From Gigantopelta aegis (lineage: Eukaryota; Mollusca; Gastropoda; Neomphalida; Peltospiridae), in the NCBI RefSeq assembly GCF_016097555.1, contig NC_054701.1, positions 58,959,037 through 59,023,036 on the forward strand: DNA of 64,000 bases, read 5' to 3'. A model generated the notes under the pieces. It saw nothing but the letters and a program-made list of their open reading frames with translations. It was not told where the DNA came from and searched no databases. Of the stretch, positions 24,828-38,200 are shown piece by piece. A program made the translations under genes and the position numbers. Each line of letters starts with the position of its first letter. Position 1 is the first letter of the stretch.

Positions 24828-25105
24828 CGTGTTTTGTTTAACAACACTACTAGAACACACTGATTTATTAATCATTGGTAATCAAACATTTGGTCATTTT
24901 GATTTAGTTGTTAGAGAGGAAGCCTGCTACACGTTTCCATTAGTAGCAAGGGATCTTTTATATGTACCATCCCATAAACAGGATACCACATATCAGTCGT
25001 CATGCACTGGCTGGAGCGACAAATAACCCAGTGGGCCCATTTATGGTGATCGATCTCAGACAGACCGCGCATAAAGTCTGCACATTACTACTGGGCAACG
25101 TTCCA
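24828..25105 (-). repeat. SINE (family 3)
   Basis: Tail motif gttttgtttaacaacact, core agcaagggatcttttatatg, head remnant gatcgatctcagac. Confidence 0.75.
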
Positions 25106-25109
25106 CCCC

Positions 25110-26283
25110 AAACAGTGTACTCAAATAGGTACATTGCATAGAATCAGAAGACGTGTACTCGGTTGAGTACATTACAACATTGTGGTTACGATCATGCTCA
25201 ATAATATGACAATTTTAATGTGCTGGCAGTAGCCTCTCCAAGAATATTTAGCTAAACCCAGAAATTATATAGGATGCATCAAAATACAGAAAGTTATATT
25301 CATAGGTATTCGAATCACTCCCATCTGAAGCAGATTGCAAGAGGTCACACTTGGGCCTTCAACTCGGGTGACCTAGAAATACAAATGACACTACTAAGAG
25401 AACTATGTACATTTTTATTACAAATGTGTATATATACAATTATATAAAAATAAATTTGCTCATCACAACCGGTGTCCACTGTTTCATAACTGGTTTATCA
25501 AAGGCAATAGTTTCTGCATCTTTGCCAGCCAAAGAGTGAAATTCTGTGATGTTCTTCCTCAAGTAACCTTGGCACACACAGGTTGATTTTCAAATGTCAG
25601 AAGTTCTTTAATTTTACTGGATGGCTGCAAGACTCAGTTGGAAGAATCATTCCTCGTGCCACGGCAAGCAATAGACGCTTCCATGTATTTGTCACGTTTT
25701 CAAAACCATAAGTTTTTAAATTTGAATGATGTCACTGATTGAATGTCTTTTTGCATATCTCTACTAATAACACTGCTAAACAAAATAACATTATGAGAAA
25801 TGTTTATTTTGCAATTACAAATGCATGAAACAAAATATTATATAATTAAGCATAATGCTTTCTTGTTAAATGTTAACTATGCTGTAATTGGTCAGCAGTG
25901 TCAATATGCAAGGTACATCAGTTTTTCAAATCAACAATCGACAGTCAACAGGTGATACTTCCTACAGGAAAGCTGGCTATGTATTCCAAAGGTACCCATG
26001 AAGTCCATATGGAATCCATACAGAGGTGGACACTTAGTTTGGGAAGATATAGTTTGTGCTGTTCAGGCTCTGTAAACACTTGAATAGGTCGTTTTTATTT
26101 GTTGGGCAAAGTATCGCAAGAAAATCAATATTGCAGGTATCATACACATTTTCGTATTACTTTTTGATGACATCATGGTTAGACAGCTTTAACAATAAAC
26201 TTCAAGACATTTCTTTTCACAGTTGAAGTTTGTAACAAGTGAACCAAGTACATCCAGTCATTATTAGCAGCCAAGACTACTGT
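25110..26283. other. Intergenic, possible distal 3' UTR end near 25.41 kb
   Basis: No repeats with partners here. A minus-strand AATAAA sits at about 25.41 kb downstream of a less AT-rich stretch, so a very long MCM10 3' UTR or a noncoding exon is possible but unsupported. Confidence 0.25.
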
Positions 26284-26289
26284 ATAAAT

Positions 26290-26467
26290 CAGGGGTGGGA
26301 ATTCTCCTCGGATCCATGGTTTTCCTCTGATGGAACATTGTGTTTCCTCACATTTTAATCGTCCTTGCCCCCGGACTCCTCTAGATTTCCTCTCTTTTTT
26401 TACAGTTCACCACCCCGGACCCCTCTAGATTTCCTCTTTTTTTACAGTTCACCAATTCCCACCCCTG
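26290..26467. mobile_element. TIR element (MITE), 178 bp
   Basis: Ends CAGGGGTGGGAATT / AATTCCCACCCCTG, flanked by ATAAAT on both sides. Interior holds a direct repeat (ctctagatttcctct). A second copy is at 52459-52640. Confidence 0.8.
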
Positions 26468-26469
26468 AT

Positions 26470-28235
26470 AAATATTGAAGACTGTACTCTGTCATACGGG
26501 CATGGATCCAGGGGTAAGATGTTAGGGGTGAAAATACAAGTACCCCAAAATACTGTGTCTAATACATCAATTAATTTTGTTCTCTTTAGTGGGGGGAGAT
26601 GTGATATCTTGTTCAGCTGGGTAATTGTGGAGGATGACTGCCTTTAAATAAGTATGTTATAGTATTTTAGAATGTTCACTGAAGATTCCCTTTTTCGACA
26701 TTGCAGCTTTTCCTTAAAAACATCCCGCAGCTTCCATTAGTATATGAATATTCAGGACTGTTCTGTATGGCCATTCAAAACTACTGTCTGAATATTCAGT
26801 AATGCTGCGTTCATTCGATCCTCGTGAATATCGTCAATTCACATGTACCAAATTGTGAACATGACTTCACCTAAAATTAGACCGTTCAGGCGATTTATAC
26901 ACAATCTACACTGTGACTCCAATCCCAATTCATAATTGCACAAATGATTAGTGTTTGGTCCACATTTTCCCCCACAAGTTGTGAAGATGGAGAAGAAAAT
27001 CCTATCCCAGTTCAGAGGTTCAGGCTCTCAAATTTCACGGACAAAAATCATTTCCAGTAACGTGTCGATAAAAATAACTTAATTGAAATTTTGTTTCTCG
27101 TGATTATTATACTGAGTACGCCTATTCAACGAAAATAACATATATATATTTATTTTTTAAAACTGTTTCCGATGGGTTCCCATAATCACAAGGCATGGAA
27201 CAAAAAACGTGTTTCCCATTAAATTTTAAAATTCTATGGCTTGAGGTTGTGTTCATGTGTTATTTTGCGAATGCACTTGTGAATTGGAAAATACGAAATT
27301 CACAACTTCTAATGAAGGCAGCATAAATCTCAGCTTTGCCTGCTGAGATCCATTATCTGAAAAAAGAAGAAGAATTTAATAAGAATCTAAATAATAATAA
27401 ATTACAGAACCTGATAAACAGACCTCCAGCTTAATTTATTAAATAATTAAGTCTTTCACTGCAGTCATGAAGACAATCAGGATTTTTTTTTTTAAATGGT
27501 CCAACAAAAGAGCAAGCAAGTATTTCAATTATTTTGGATAATAAACATCATGGTTTGTGATGGTGTGTACCTTACATGTATCCACTCATGTTTGATTAGA
27601 CATGACTTGCACTTTCACTTGTTATGGGTCACAAAGGACTAGGTTTTCTTTTAATACCATTTTACAAAATTGTGTGTAATTTGTTTCACTTTGTGTGATG
27701 GACTCGACATCAATCCATATCAGGCTGTTAATATTTTTACTATATTTTATTTAACAACAAATGAATAATTACTGTACACTACTAAGCTTACTGTAGTTGT
27801 ACTACTGAAAGTCGTAGTATATAGTGACAAAAAAAACCCAAACAATTTTGACCTGTTTGGAACAGCTAATATGATTACATATAATTTTTCAGCATCTAAT
27901 TTCAGATGTATGATGTTACTTCTTTCTATGTATTTATGTCTGAATTACTGTTAAGAGATGCACATCCACAAACAATTGGGTAATGGTGATTATTCTTTAC
28001 CGTACATACAGCAGCCACATTGTCTTATTTAAAGGTAGTCTCTGTAACTTAGACTCTTGGGTAGACAATAGTATGCTTAGACCACGACTACAACTGGTAA
28101 TGACCTATGGTGTGTCTGAGGTTTGATTCATAGAATCAATCTTCAGACACAGGAGTCAGCACATTAAAGAGTCTTCGTTGATTTATAGTCATGAAACAAT
28201 GGTGAGGATAATCTTTATTATATTCCATATTGATA
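26470..28235. other. Intergenic, no feature supported
   Basis: AT-rich, no exon-like open frame and no repeat partner recognised inside the window. Confidence 0.4.
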
Positions 28236-28237
28236 TA

Positions 28238-28775
28238 TACTCTTCAAAAAAAGTAGGGGAACCTGAAATATTAATGTTAATATCAACTATTAGACCAAAC
28301 ATACGTTTTGACCACAGAAATTCTAGTAAAGAACGTTCAGGTCTGTTTATCAACACACCGAAACACATTCCATAGTTTGCACATGCATCATGCAGTTGCC
28401 CTGTACACATGTGTGGGGTGTCATTCTCGATTTTGACAATTTCCAGGAAGGTCCATTAATCACTGTGGAATGTTATTTCTGTAAATCTTTTTCATTCTGT
28501 TGATCATACAGTTGTTATTGTTTTGTTTTTAGTCATTTTTATTAATTTGCTATTTACCGATAAAAAACCGTCAACTTTCAAATTTCACTTCTGACCCCAA
28601 TCGTCCTTTAAGATCTTTGGTGGTCATAAAACCTACTGTAATACTGAACTATCAGTTGTAATGTTTGCCTAAATAATTCACTCTTATCATATAACCATTC
28701 CCCACAGCTAATATACCTTACATTTTTGGCAATTGTAAATTCTTATTAGAGTTCCTCTAGTTTTTTTGAAGAGTA
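28238..28775. mobile_element. Nonautonomous Tc1-like element in MCM10 3' region
   Basis: Ends TACTCTTCAAAAAAAGTAGG and the inverted CTAGTTTTTTTGAAGAGTA next to TA. 538 bp, no transposase. The termini resemble the full Tc1-like element at 6.34 kb in design but not in exact sequence. Begins 111 nt past the MCM10 stop. Confidence 0.8.
28538..28543 (-). terminator. Possible poly(A) signal for MCM10
   Basis: AATAAA on the minus strand, about 345 nt past the stop codon. It lies inside a TIR transposon (28238-28775). No AATAAA is present between the stop and the transposon. A second candidate at about 25.41 kb would imply a 3.5-kb UTR. Confidence 0.3.
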
Positions 28776-28885
28776 TAGTTAACAGTGACCTAACCAACAC
28801 ATAAACCTTCTCCAAACTGACTGTTTCAGTGAAAACTAGTGGCTTGTACAAATGCTTGCTGCTAACCTGAGAGTGAAGCGGTCTG

Positions 28886-31800
28886 CTACAGGAAGACGTT
28901 CTCCTGAAGACTGTTGAGAAACTTGATCTCATCACCTCGTAGACACAAGGTTTCACACTCCAGTTTAGGTCCCGTCTTCTCCTGCAATCATATTTTTAAA
29001 ACTTTATAACTTACTTCGTATGTCACCATCCGTGCATGAAAAGAGATAATCGACTTCTAATTAAGTGTTTTTTAACCACCAGTACCACTTCCCAGCAGCA
29101 TCTTTGCCAGTGCATGTGAAATGAAGTAAAACAGCTAGATGTAGCAATTTACAACAGTTAAAGTTAGTTAAAGTTTTATTTAACAACACCACTAGAGCAC
29201 ATTGATTTTTAAAAATTAATCATCGGTTATTGGATGTCAAACATATGGTCATTTTGACAGTCATAGAGAGGAAACCTGCTACAGTTTTCAACTAGTAGCA
29301 AGGGATCTTTTATATGCACCATCCCACAGACAGGATAACACATACCATGGCCTTTGCACTGGCTAGAATGAGAAATTTGTACCAAGTAAGAGGCAATTTG
29401 TAAAAGACATCAAAAGAAGTTACCAAAACAAGTTTCTATCAAACAAAAGCTGCAGCAAGACTTGCAATTTGTATACAGCAGAATGATTAACAGATGCCTT
29501 GTAATTAAAGAAAAAAACCTGTTTAAAACATAAATAGGCAATGGAAGTGATGATGAACACCTATAAATGTAAACTATGACTTGTGTTTATGATAAGCCAT
29601 CGGACATAAGGCTGCTAGGTACAGGGTTCGCAACCCGATACCGGCTCCGACCCAGAGCGAGTTTTAACGACTCAATGGGTAGGCGTAAGACCACTACACC
29701 TTCTTCTCTTTCATTAACCACTAACAACAAACCCACTGTCCTGGACAGACAGCCCAGATAGCTGAGGTGTGTGCCTAGGACAGCGTGCGCAATTCTTAAT
29801 TGGATATAAGCACGAAAATAAGTTGAAATGAATGAATGAATGTGTTTTTGATTGACAGTTACAACATTACCTTAACCATAGATGTTCTTTCAAACTTGTT
29901 ACCATGACATTTCCTGTGGAAAAGTAAACCGAATGATTAGTTGTCTTTTAAACTGAAGTAAGAAACATTTGTAATATACTACAGATGAACCAGACTGCTA
30001 ATCTATGTAAACACTGGTCACTTTAACATACAGATTTATAAAGTCATGTTTAAAGCAGAGCTGAGCGGTATTGAAATTTCAGGTTTGGTATCAGTATGTT
30101 TGGGGTGATTTTACCTCGGTATCAGTATGGTATTCGGTATTGATACAATACCGATACTGACCAGTATTTTTGGTATACTCGGCTTTAAATGCATACCCGA
30201 GTTAAGTCTCACCAGCTAACTTTATCGAAACAAAATTCAATTCCATACACGAGGCACTCATCTCTCTCTTCTTTTCAGCTATTTTGCATTCGTCAGATAT
30301 ATTTTTAGTACTTTACTAAATGGCAGTTAACATTTTCAAATACCAAAATTTCAGTATTGAAAATGTGCTCGGTATAGTAAATAGGTATTGACATGATAGT
30401 GATACCAAACGGTATAAAGGTATATTATCGCCCAGCTCTAGTATAAAGTAACTAGTAAAAGTTGGATTTCACTACAGAATAAGTTATGGGTGAAAGTTAC
30501 CAGTCAGTCAGACATGGGGCTTTATTGTATCCTACTGTGAAAAAACTGTCACTATCCATATATTTTATACGATAGAAAAGACATCTGCTGCCAACACATA
30601 AGCTACTCCTACAAGATAACAACAAGTGAACTTTTATATGCACTTTTCCACAAACAAGACAGCACATACAACTGCCTTTAATCAGGTTTTCTAGAATTTT
30701 CATAAAATCCACTAGCCATGGGATCAGTGATTTAAAAAATTTACTAGCCACAATTAAAAATTCACTAGCCCTACTTTACTTAAAGTTATTTTTGTTTTTA
30801 CTAAATACAAGTAATAATCAAATATATTACCTAAAGAGGGAGATAGAGTTTAAAAGCACTAAAATTGTTGGTCGGGGTGTGGGCAGGATATTCATATTTA
30901 CAAAATAGACTTAACTGCAACATTTGACCCCAAAAATGCACTAGCCGTCGGGCATGGCAACAGTAGTTATTGACTAGACCAACATTGATTATCACTAGCC
31001 ATGGGAGTGGGGCTACCATAATCTAGAAGTCCTGTTAATAAACAGATTTGATAGTGGGTTACAAAAAGAAATGCGGATATTTTAATATTGGTTGTCACAT
31101 ACTGAGATTGACCCCAAGGTTAGGGTTGCACAATAGTCTAAAATGGTGGTCCCCACTGAGAATGCACTGTATGGACAATTAAAAATCTGGAATTCCAGAT
31201 AAATCTGAAATACTTTCAAGTAGGGGCCTTTGGCTGGAACCTGGGAAAACAACAATGTGTCCACAAGTTAGAATAGTTTCTTATTGTGAAGTGTGCTGGT
31301 AAAACATCTTTCAGCAAAAAGTAATATAAAACCAAATGAACACCAGTATACTTGAGTCTGATAATACTTTTCATTCATATTCCAACTGCATGAAAACACG
31401 AGAGAAACCTGCTTGATGTTAACTAAAAATAATTGCTCTAGAGCAATTTTATTTATTGGACTTGCTTGTCCCTTCAGATGAAAGAAAGAAAGAAATGTTT
31501 TATTTAACAATGCATTCAATAAATTTTATTTACGGTTATATGGCGTCAGACATATGATTAAGGACCACACAGATATTGAGAGAGGAAACCTGCTGTCGCC
31601 ACTTCATGGGCTACAGTACTCTTTTCGATTAGCAGCAAGGGATCTTTTATATGCACCATCCCACAGACAGGGCAGTACATACTATGGCCTTTGGTAAACC
31701 AGTTGTGGTGCACTGGCTGGAACGAGAAATAGCCCAATGGGCCCAGCAACAGGGTTCGATCCCAGACCAACCACACATCGAGCGAGCACTTTACCACTGG

Positions 31801-34800
31801 GCTACGTCCCCCCCCCCCCTTCAGATGAAGCAATATTTAACATACTAGCACTTCAACGCAGAATATGTTTTGACACTGACATTATAAATATAAAAATCAT
31901 TTGGTGTTTTAAGCATTTATGGTAACCATATGCTCACTTACTTGCAAGGATGTATGGGGTATCTTGTTATAGCTATACAGCGTGTTTTACAATGGGTACA
32001 CTTGAAAAAGCGTTTCATCGCACTGTGCCTGACAACATTATGATGTTCTTTCTTGCACGTGTCGCCTGCTGAGAAAGCTGTATATCGGCACTGAAACATG
32101 AAAACACAGTAAGAAAGAGCTGTAGAGATTCTAGAGAACCAGTGATCTTTGTAAAACAGTCTACTACAATCTGTCTGGTTACACAGTAAGAAAGAGATGT
32201 AGAGATTCTAGAGAACCAGTGATCTTTCTAAAACAGTCTACTACAGTCTGTCTGGTTGCATAATAAGAAAGTGCTGTATAGAACCAGTGATCTTTTTAAA
32301 ACAGTCTACTACAGTATGTCTGGTTACACAATAAGAAAGAGCTGTACAGAACCAGTGATCTTTGTAAAACAAGTCTACTACAGTCTGTCTGGTTACACAA
32401 TAAGAAAGAGCTGTACAGAACCAGTGATCTTTGTAAAACAAGTCTACTACAGTCTGTCTGGTTACACAATAAGAAAGAGCTGTACAGAACCAGTGATCTT
32501 TGTAAAACAAGTCTACTACAGTCTGTCTGGTTACACAATAAGAAAGAGCTGTACAGAACCAGTATCTTTGTAAAACAGTCTACTACAGTCTGTCTGGTTA
32601 CATGGTAAGGAAGAGCTGTACAGAACCAGTGATCTGTGTAAAACAATCTACTACAGTCTGTCTGGTTACACAATAAGAAAGAGCTGTACAGAACCAGTGA
32701 TCTTTGTAAAACAATCTACTACAGTCTGTCTGGTTACACAATAAGAAAGAGCTGTACAGAACCAGTGATCTTTGTAAAACAATCTACTACAGTCTGTCTG
32801 GTTACACAATAAGAAAGAGCTGTACAGAACCAGTATCTTTGTAAAACAGTCTACTACAGTCTGTCTGGTTACATGGTAAGGAAGAGCTGTACAGAACCAG
32901 TGATCTTTCTAAAACAGTCTACTACAGTCTGTCTGGTTACATGGTAAGGAAGAGCTGTACAGAACCAGTGATCTTTCTAAAACAGTCTACTACAGTCTGT
33001 CTGGTTACACGGTAAGGAAGAGCTGTACAGAACCAGTGATCTTTGTAAAACAATCTACTACAGTCTGTCTGGTTACACAATAAGAAAGAGCTGTACAGAA
33101 CCAGTATCTTTGTAAAACAGTCTACTACAGTCTGTCTGGTTACATGGTAAGGAAGAGCTGTACAGAACCAGTGATCTTTCTAAAACAGTCTACTACAGTC
33201 TGTCTGGTTACATGGTAAGGAAGAGCTGTACAGAACCAGTGATCTTTCTAAAACAGTCTACTACAGTCTGTCTGGTTACACGGTAAGGAAGAGCTGTACA
33301 GAACCAGTGATCTTTGTAAAACAATCTACTACAGTCTGTCTGGTTACACGGTAAGGAAGAGCTGTACAGAACCAGTGATCTTTGTAAAACAATCTACTAC
33401 AGTCTGTCTGGTTACACAGTAAGCAAGAGTTATAAAGAACCAGTGATCTTTCTAAAACAGTCTGTCTGGTTTGTAAATAAATTATTTACTGGCCTGACTG
33501 AACATCACCCCAACACACTACTTTCTGTCAGCTATAGGTTTTCTTGAGTATTTATTATGATGGGAGTAAATAATAATAATAAACACTCACGTTTACACAC
33601 AGTAATTCACCTGTATGTCCCATATTAATTTTTCGAATACACTTTCAGGTTTTTGCATAAATAGACACTTGGTAGAATATTGTCAGAACTGCCTCTGGCA
33701 CTCATAAAATTCTCAAATTGCAAATTTTAAAAGCAATTGGCAAATTTTATTTTAATTTGGATAAATAATTTCATGTAATAGTTAATATTTTGTTACAAAA
33801 TAAAAGTGTTTCTGCCATTTGTAAAGTTTAATAGATGATATGGTGAAATGTTCTGCCGACCCAGGGCTAGCCCTTGTTGTAGTTCCTGAATATTTGTAAG
33901 AATCAACAAAAAGTATATCATTTTTAAAACGAATGTGTTAATTTATTTTCAAGAAAGTGTTCTTTAAAATGTAAGCATTGAAATATAAAACTTTAAACAC
34001 TTTTAACCATAAAAACTGTAATTACCAGTTTTAAACACTTTTCAAGCATCACCCTGAAATTCAGGACTTTGTAAGGTTTGTGCGACCCTGGTAAATACCT
34101 GGACAATACAAAAGATGGCAGACATAATTTTGGCACTCTACATTATACATATTTATACTTCACCTGTTTGCATGTAAACACAGTTGTTTTCAATTCAGTA
34201 ATTGACTGCATTTTTTCTTCCATCTTTTCCTTCTTTTCAAGTTCGTTAAAATATTTTTCTTCCTTTTCAGCTTCAACCTACAAGATAAATAAAGTTAGGT
34301 TTGTTTAACGACACCACAAGAGCACATTGATTTATTAATCATCAGCTATTGGATGTCAAACATTTGGTGATTTTTACATATAGTCTTAGAGAGGAAACCC
34401 GCTACATTTTTCCATTAGTTAAAAGGGATCTTTTATATGCACCATCCCAGACAAGATAGTACATAACACGGCCTTTGATATACCAGTTGTGGTGCACTGG
34501 CTGGAATGAGATATAGCTCAATGGGCCCACAGACGGGGATCGATCCTAGACCGACAGTGCGTCAAGCGGGCGTTTTACCACTGGGTTATATCCCGCCCCT
34601 CCTAAAAAATAAAGACATACATAAACCAGGTATATAAATTATGAAGATATACACATAATAGGTATATAAATTATGAAGATATACACATAATAGGTATATA
34701 AATTATGAAGATATACACATAATAGGTATATAAATTATGAAGATACACACATAATAGGTACACAAATTATGGAGATATACAGGGAACATCTTTTTTCATG

Positions 34801-35205
34801 CTATGAAATTTACTACAAGTTATTTATTTCTGAGATGAATGATTTGTAAATTGCACACAAAAATAGTTTTTTTTTATTTTATATACAAAACAACTTTACT
34901 TTTCTTCTTAAGTTAAACCAAACTGAAATTATTGACCAAAAAAACCAGTTTTATAGAATGATGGGACAGACTATAGGTGCTAAACAAACAGCAGACATTA
35001 AAGATCTGAGTCTGGACTCTGACGATTTCTAAGCACAGACTCAGAACTGCAAGACGTCAAGCTGGTACCTCAGCCAGTGCTCCTCTATGAGACGATCTGG
35101 CTTTCATTAACTTCTTCACTTCTTCCGAGTTTAAATCGACATTTCCAAGCAGTCTCGACCTTTTCGCAGGTGGCTCCTCTGATTGTACATCTGTTGGTTT
35201 ATCAT
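28886..35205 (-). CDS. MCM10: MCM10 exons 18-22: C-terminal zinc domain and stop
   Basis: Exons 35069-35205, 34164-34277, 31942-32090, 29871-29913 and 28886-28981 encode about residues 771-949. A charged helix (EKKEKMEEKMQSITELK) precedes two zinc modules: C852-x2-C855-x10-C866-x4-H871, and C885-x2-C888 with C903-x2-C906. The tail reads EKTGPKLECETLCLRGDE, then KFLNSLQENVFL and TAG. This is the metazoan-specific C-terminal DNA/Pol-alpha binding domain. Where the human protein as I recall it has a C-x-C pair, this one has C-x2-C. Confidence 0.9.
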
Positions 35206-38200
35206 CTGGATAGAACGTAAAAAAATATATATATTCCAGTAAATAAAATTCAGAAGCTTCAGAGTGAAATTGATATATGTTATATGGGACATCACAACTG
35301 TTGGAGTAGCAGAATGAAATACTACAGTAAATTAACATATTTATCAGATTTAAGTTTGTTTAACATTAAACCACTATAACAAAAAAAGAAAGAAAGACAT
35401 GTTTTATTTAACAACGCACTCAACACATTTTATTTTACGGTTATATGGTGTCAGACATATGGTTAAGGATCACACAGATATTGAGAAAGGAAACCCACTG
35501 TCGCCACTTCATGGGCTACTCTTTTTCGATTAGCAGCAAGGGATCTTTTATATGCACCATCCCACAGACAGGGTAGTACATACTACGGCCTTTGATATAC
35601 CAGTCGTGGTGCACTGGCTGGAACGAGAAACAGCCCAATGGGTCCACTGACGGGGATCGATCGCACACCAACCGTGCATCGAGCGAACGCTGTACCACTG
35701 GGCTACACCCCGCCCGTAAAAATCACTACAGCTGTCTTACCGGTATTATGAAGAAATGTTTCTTTTAGGTAAACAAATGTTTTTGTTAATAACAAGAATT
35801 CTGCATAATTAAATGTCTCACCTATCATAACCTGATTCTTCGAATAAAAAAATAATTTGTCATGTAAAAAAACAAAAAAACAACCAACTGATGATTGCAT
35901 TAATAAGATGTTCATCTCAAAGCATGTTTAAAAAGATGCAATTAATTTTTTAAATTTTTTTCACACGCATTGTGATGAACATTCATGGGTTCAAGTACAA
36001 ACCAAGTTTCATTGATCTAGGATTTATAGTTTGTGAGAAATGGAGCTAGATGCAACACCACTGCCGTCACTGGAAAAGTAGTACCTATATATTGGCTTTT
36101 TATTTCACAGGGTTCATAGCCTTAAAGACCAAACAAATTCAAAGACTTTTACCTGCCATTTTCAGACTTCAAAGACTTTTACACAGTGGTTAAAGACAAT
36201 AGAATGCAATAAAAATACCAAATCAGTTTGTTTACATTGCTGTCTATAGCAAGTAATTGGGCTTTTTTACATGCATAATGACAGGTTAAACCTTAAAACT
36301 TGAAAATAACAAGAGCATGCAGCTGTAAAAGTATTGTGTTATGATGTAGCTATGCTAGCAGAAAGAAGGTCAGAGTATTGATGTTGATTGAGAAAAATTA
36401 ACAATAAAATAAAAGAATGAACATAATACGAGAATTTAAAGACTTTTATTACAATTCAAAGACTTTCAAAGACCTAAAAATATTTTTTTCAAATTCAAAG
36501 ACTTTAAAGGAATTTAAAGACCGTTACGAACCCCCTTTTCATAAAAGCAAAACAAAAATTTAAAACAATTTAAAAAGTTTTAAATTTAATATATTTTTTT
36601 TAAATTTAAATATTATTGTTACTATAGTAGATTGAATGGAGTAATGTCTGCTAAATACAAACCGATGTTTTTCCGCACTCTTTTCTTGATATGCTCAGCA
36701 GAAACCTTTTTCTTCACAGCATTTGGGTCCTCTTTCGCAATACCACCATTAGCTATAACCTTTGCTACCGCTTTTCGCTGAAACATGGTGTAAAGGAAAG
36801 ACATGTTTTATTTAATGACGCACTCAACACATTTTATTTACGGTTATATGGCATCAGACATATGGTTAAGGACCACACAGATATTGAGAGAGGAAACCCA
36901 GTCGCCACTTCATGGGCTACTCTTTCCGATTAGCAGCAAGGGATCTTTTATATGCAGCATCCCACAGACAGGGTAGTACATACCACGGCCTTTGATATAC
37001 CAGTTGTGGTGCACTGGCTGGAACGAGAAATAGCCCAATGGGCCCACCGACGGGGATCGATCCCACACCGACCGTGCATCGAGCGAACAATGTACCACTG
37101 GGCTACGTCCCATCCCTGGTGTAAAGGGTGACAACAATCAAGAGATAAAGTAAGAGACAGATCCGTGAAACAACAACAAAGAAATGACAACAAAAAGGTC
37201 ATACTTTTTCAACCCAGTGTCTTAAACAAACATGTTAATATTATAGTGCACAACATCAAAGCACAGTGGAATCCTGTTGGCTTGAACCCCGTCGGTGTTT
37301 GAGAAAGTGACTGACCAATCAGGTAGTTCGACCTAACCATTCAGTCAACATCGTGTAAGTATAACTAGGGACTTAGTTTTTGGTTCGAGTGTTGTGGTAT
37401 ATTCTAGACTTATGGGTTCGACCAAACGAGATTCTACTGTATATTATAAAAATATATGACTGGCTTTAAACCATCATCCATGATACTTTTTACACATTAT
37501 TTACCATCCAGTTGAAATCATTTCATACTGCCTGGAGTTCACATCAACTCTGAACAAGCATTCTGAGTACTGCTAAAGCAATACATGTCCCCTACCAGGC
37601 CCAACACATTTTCATATCTCTGGAGTAAAAGGGCAATAACTGAGAAAAATTGAAAAAATGCCATGAAAGTCAAACCTGATCTGTAAGAGTATGTGATAAA
37701 GCTATACACCTCTGAAAAACTATATGTGGGACAGACAAACAGACGGACAGACAGACAGACAGGACAGAGATGAAACCTATAGTGCTCTCTGGTGAATCAT
37801 TGTATATTCTGTCCACCCGACTCATAATCAGATATAATTTATTCTGAATGACAAAAAAACCTCTTTAGTTAGTAGTGTTGGGTCGGAATCGGTGGACATT
37901 TCGTGAATGGTCATCAGTTATAATCGGTTTGCACCAACCGATCAACTTTCAACTAAACTATAAGAATAATTAAAATTAATGTTTTTCAGGATGATAGATT
38001 ATGGGTATTTATAATCGATCATCGCACAAGTAGAGCCTAATTGAAATTTGTTTTAATTATAATCAGTACTTGGAACATAACTTATTAGCTAGTGATATTT
38101 ACTACCAAAATATTTTTACCACTGTCCGAGCAACGTTTAAGTTTTCATTTATTGTGGTTTATTACCTATAAAATTATTTTGTCCACTGTAAACTTTGTTC

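Noticed and set aside
32241-32673. Long repeated-peptide open frames on both strands
   Set aside because: They are the translation of a ~68-bp tandem array; no splice or codon evidence for coding.
32105-34785. CRISPR-like array
   Set aside because: Units are head-to-tail with no unique spacers; ordinary minisatellites.
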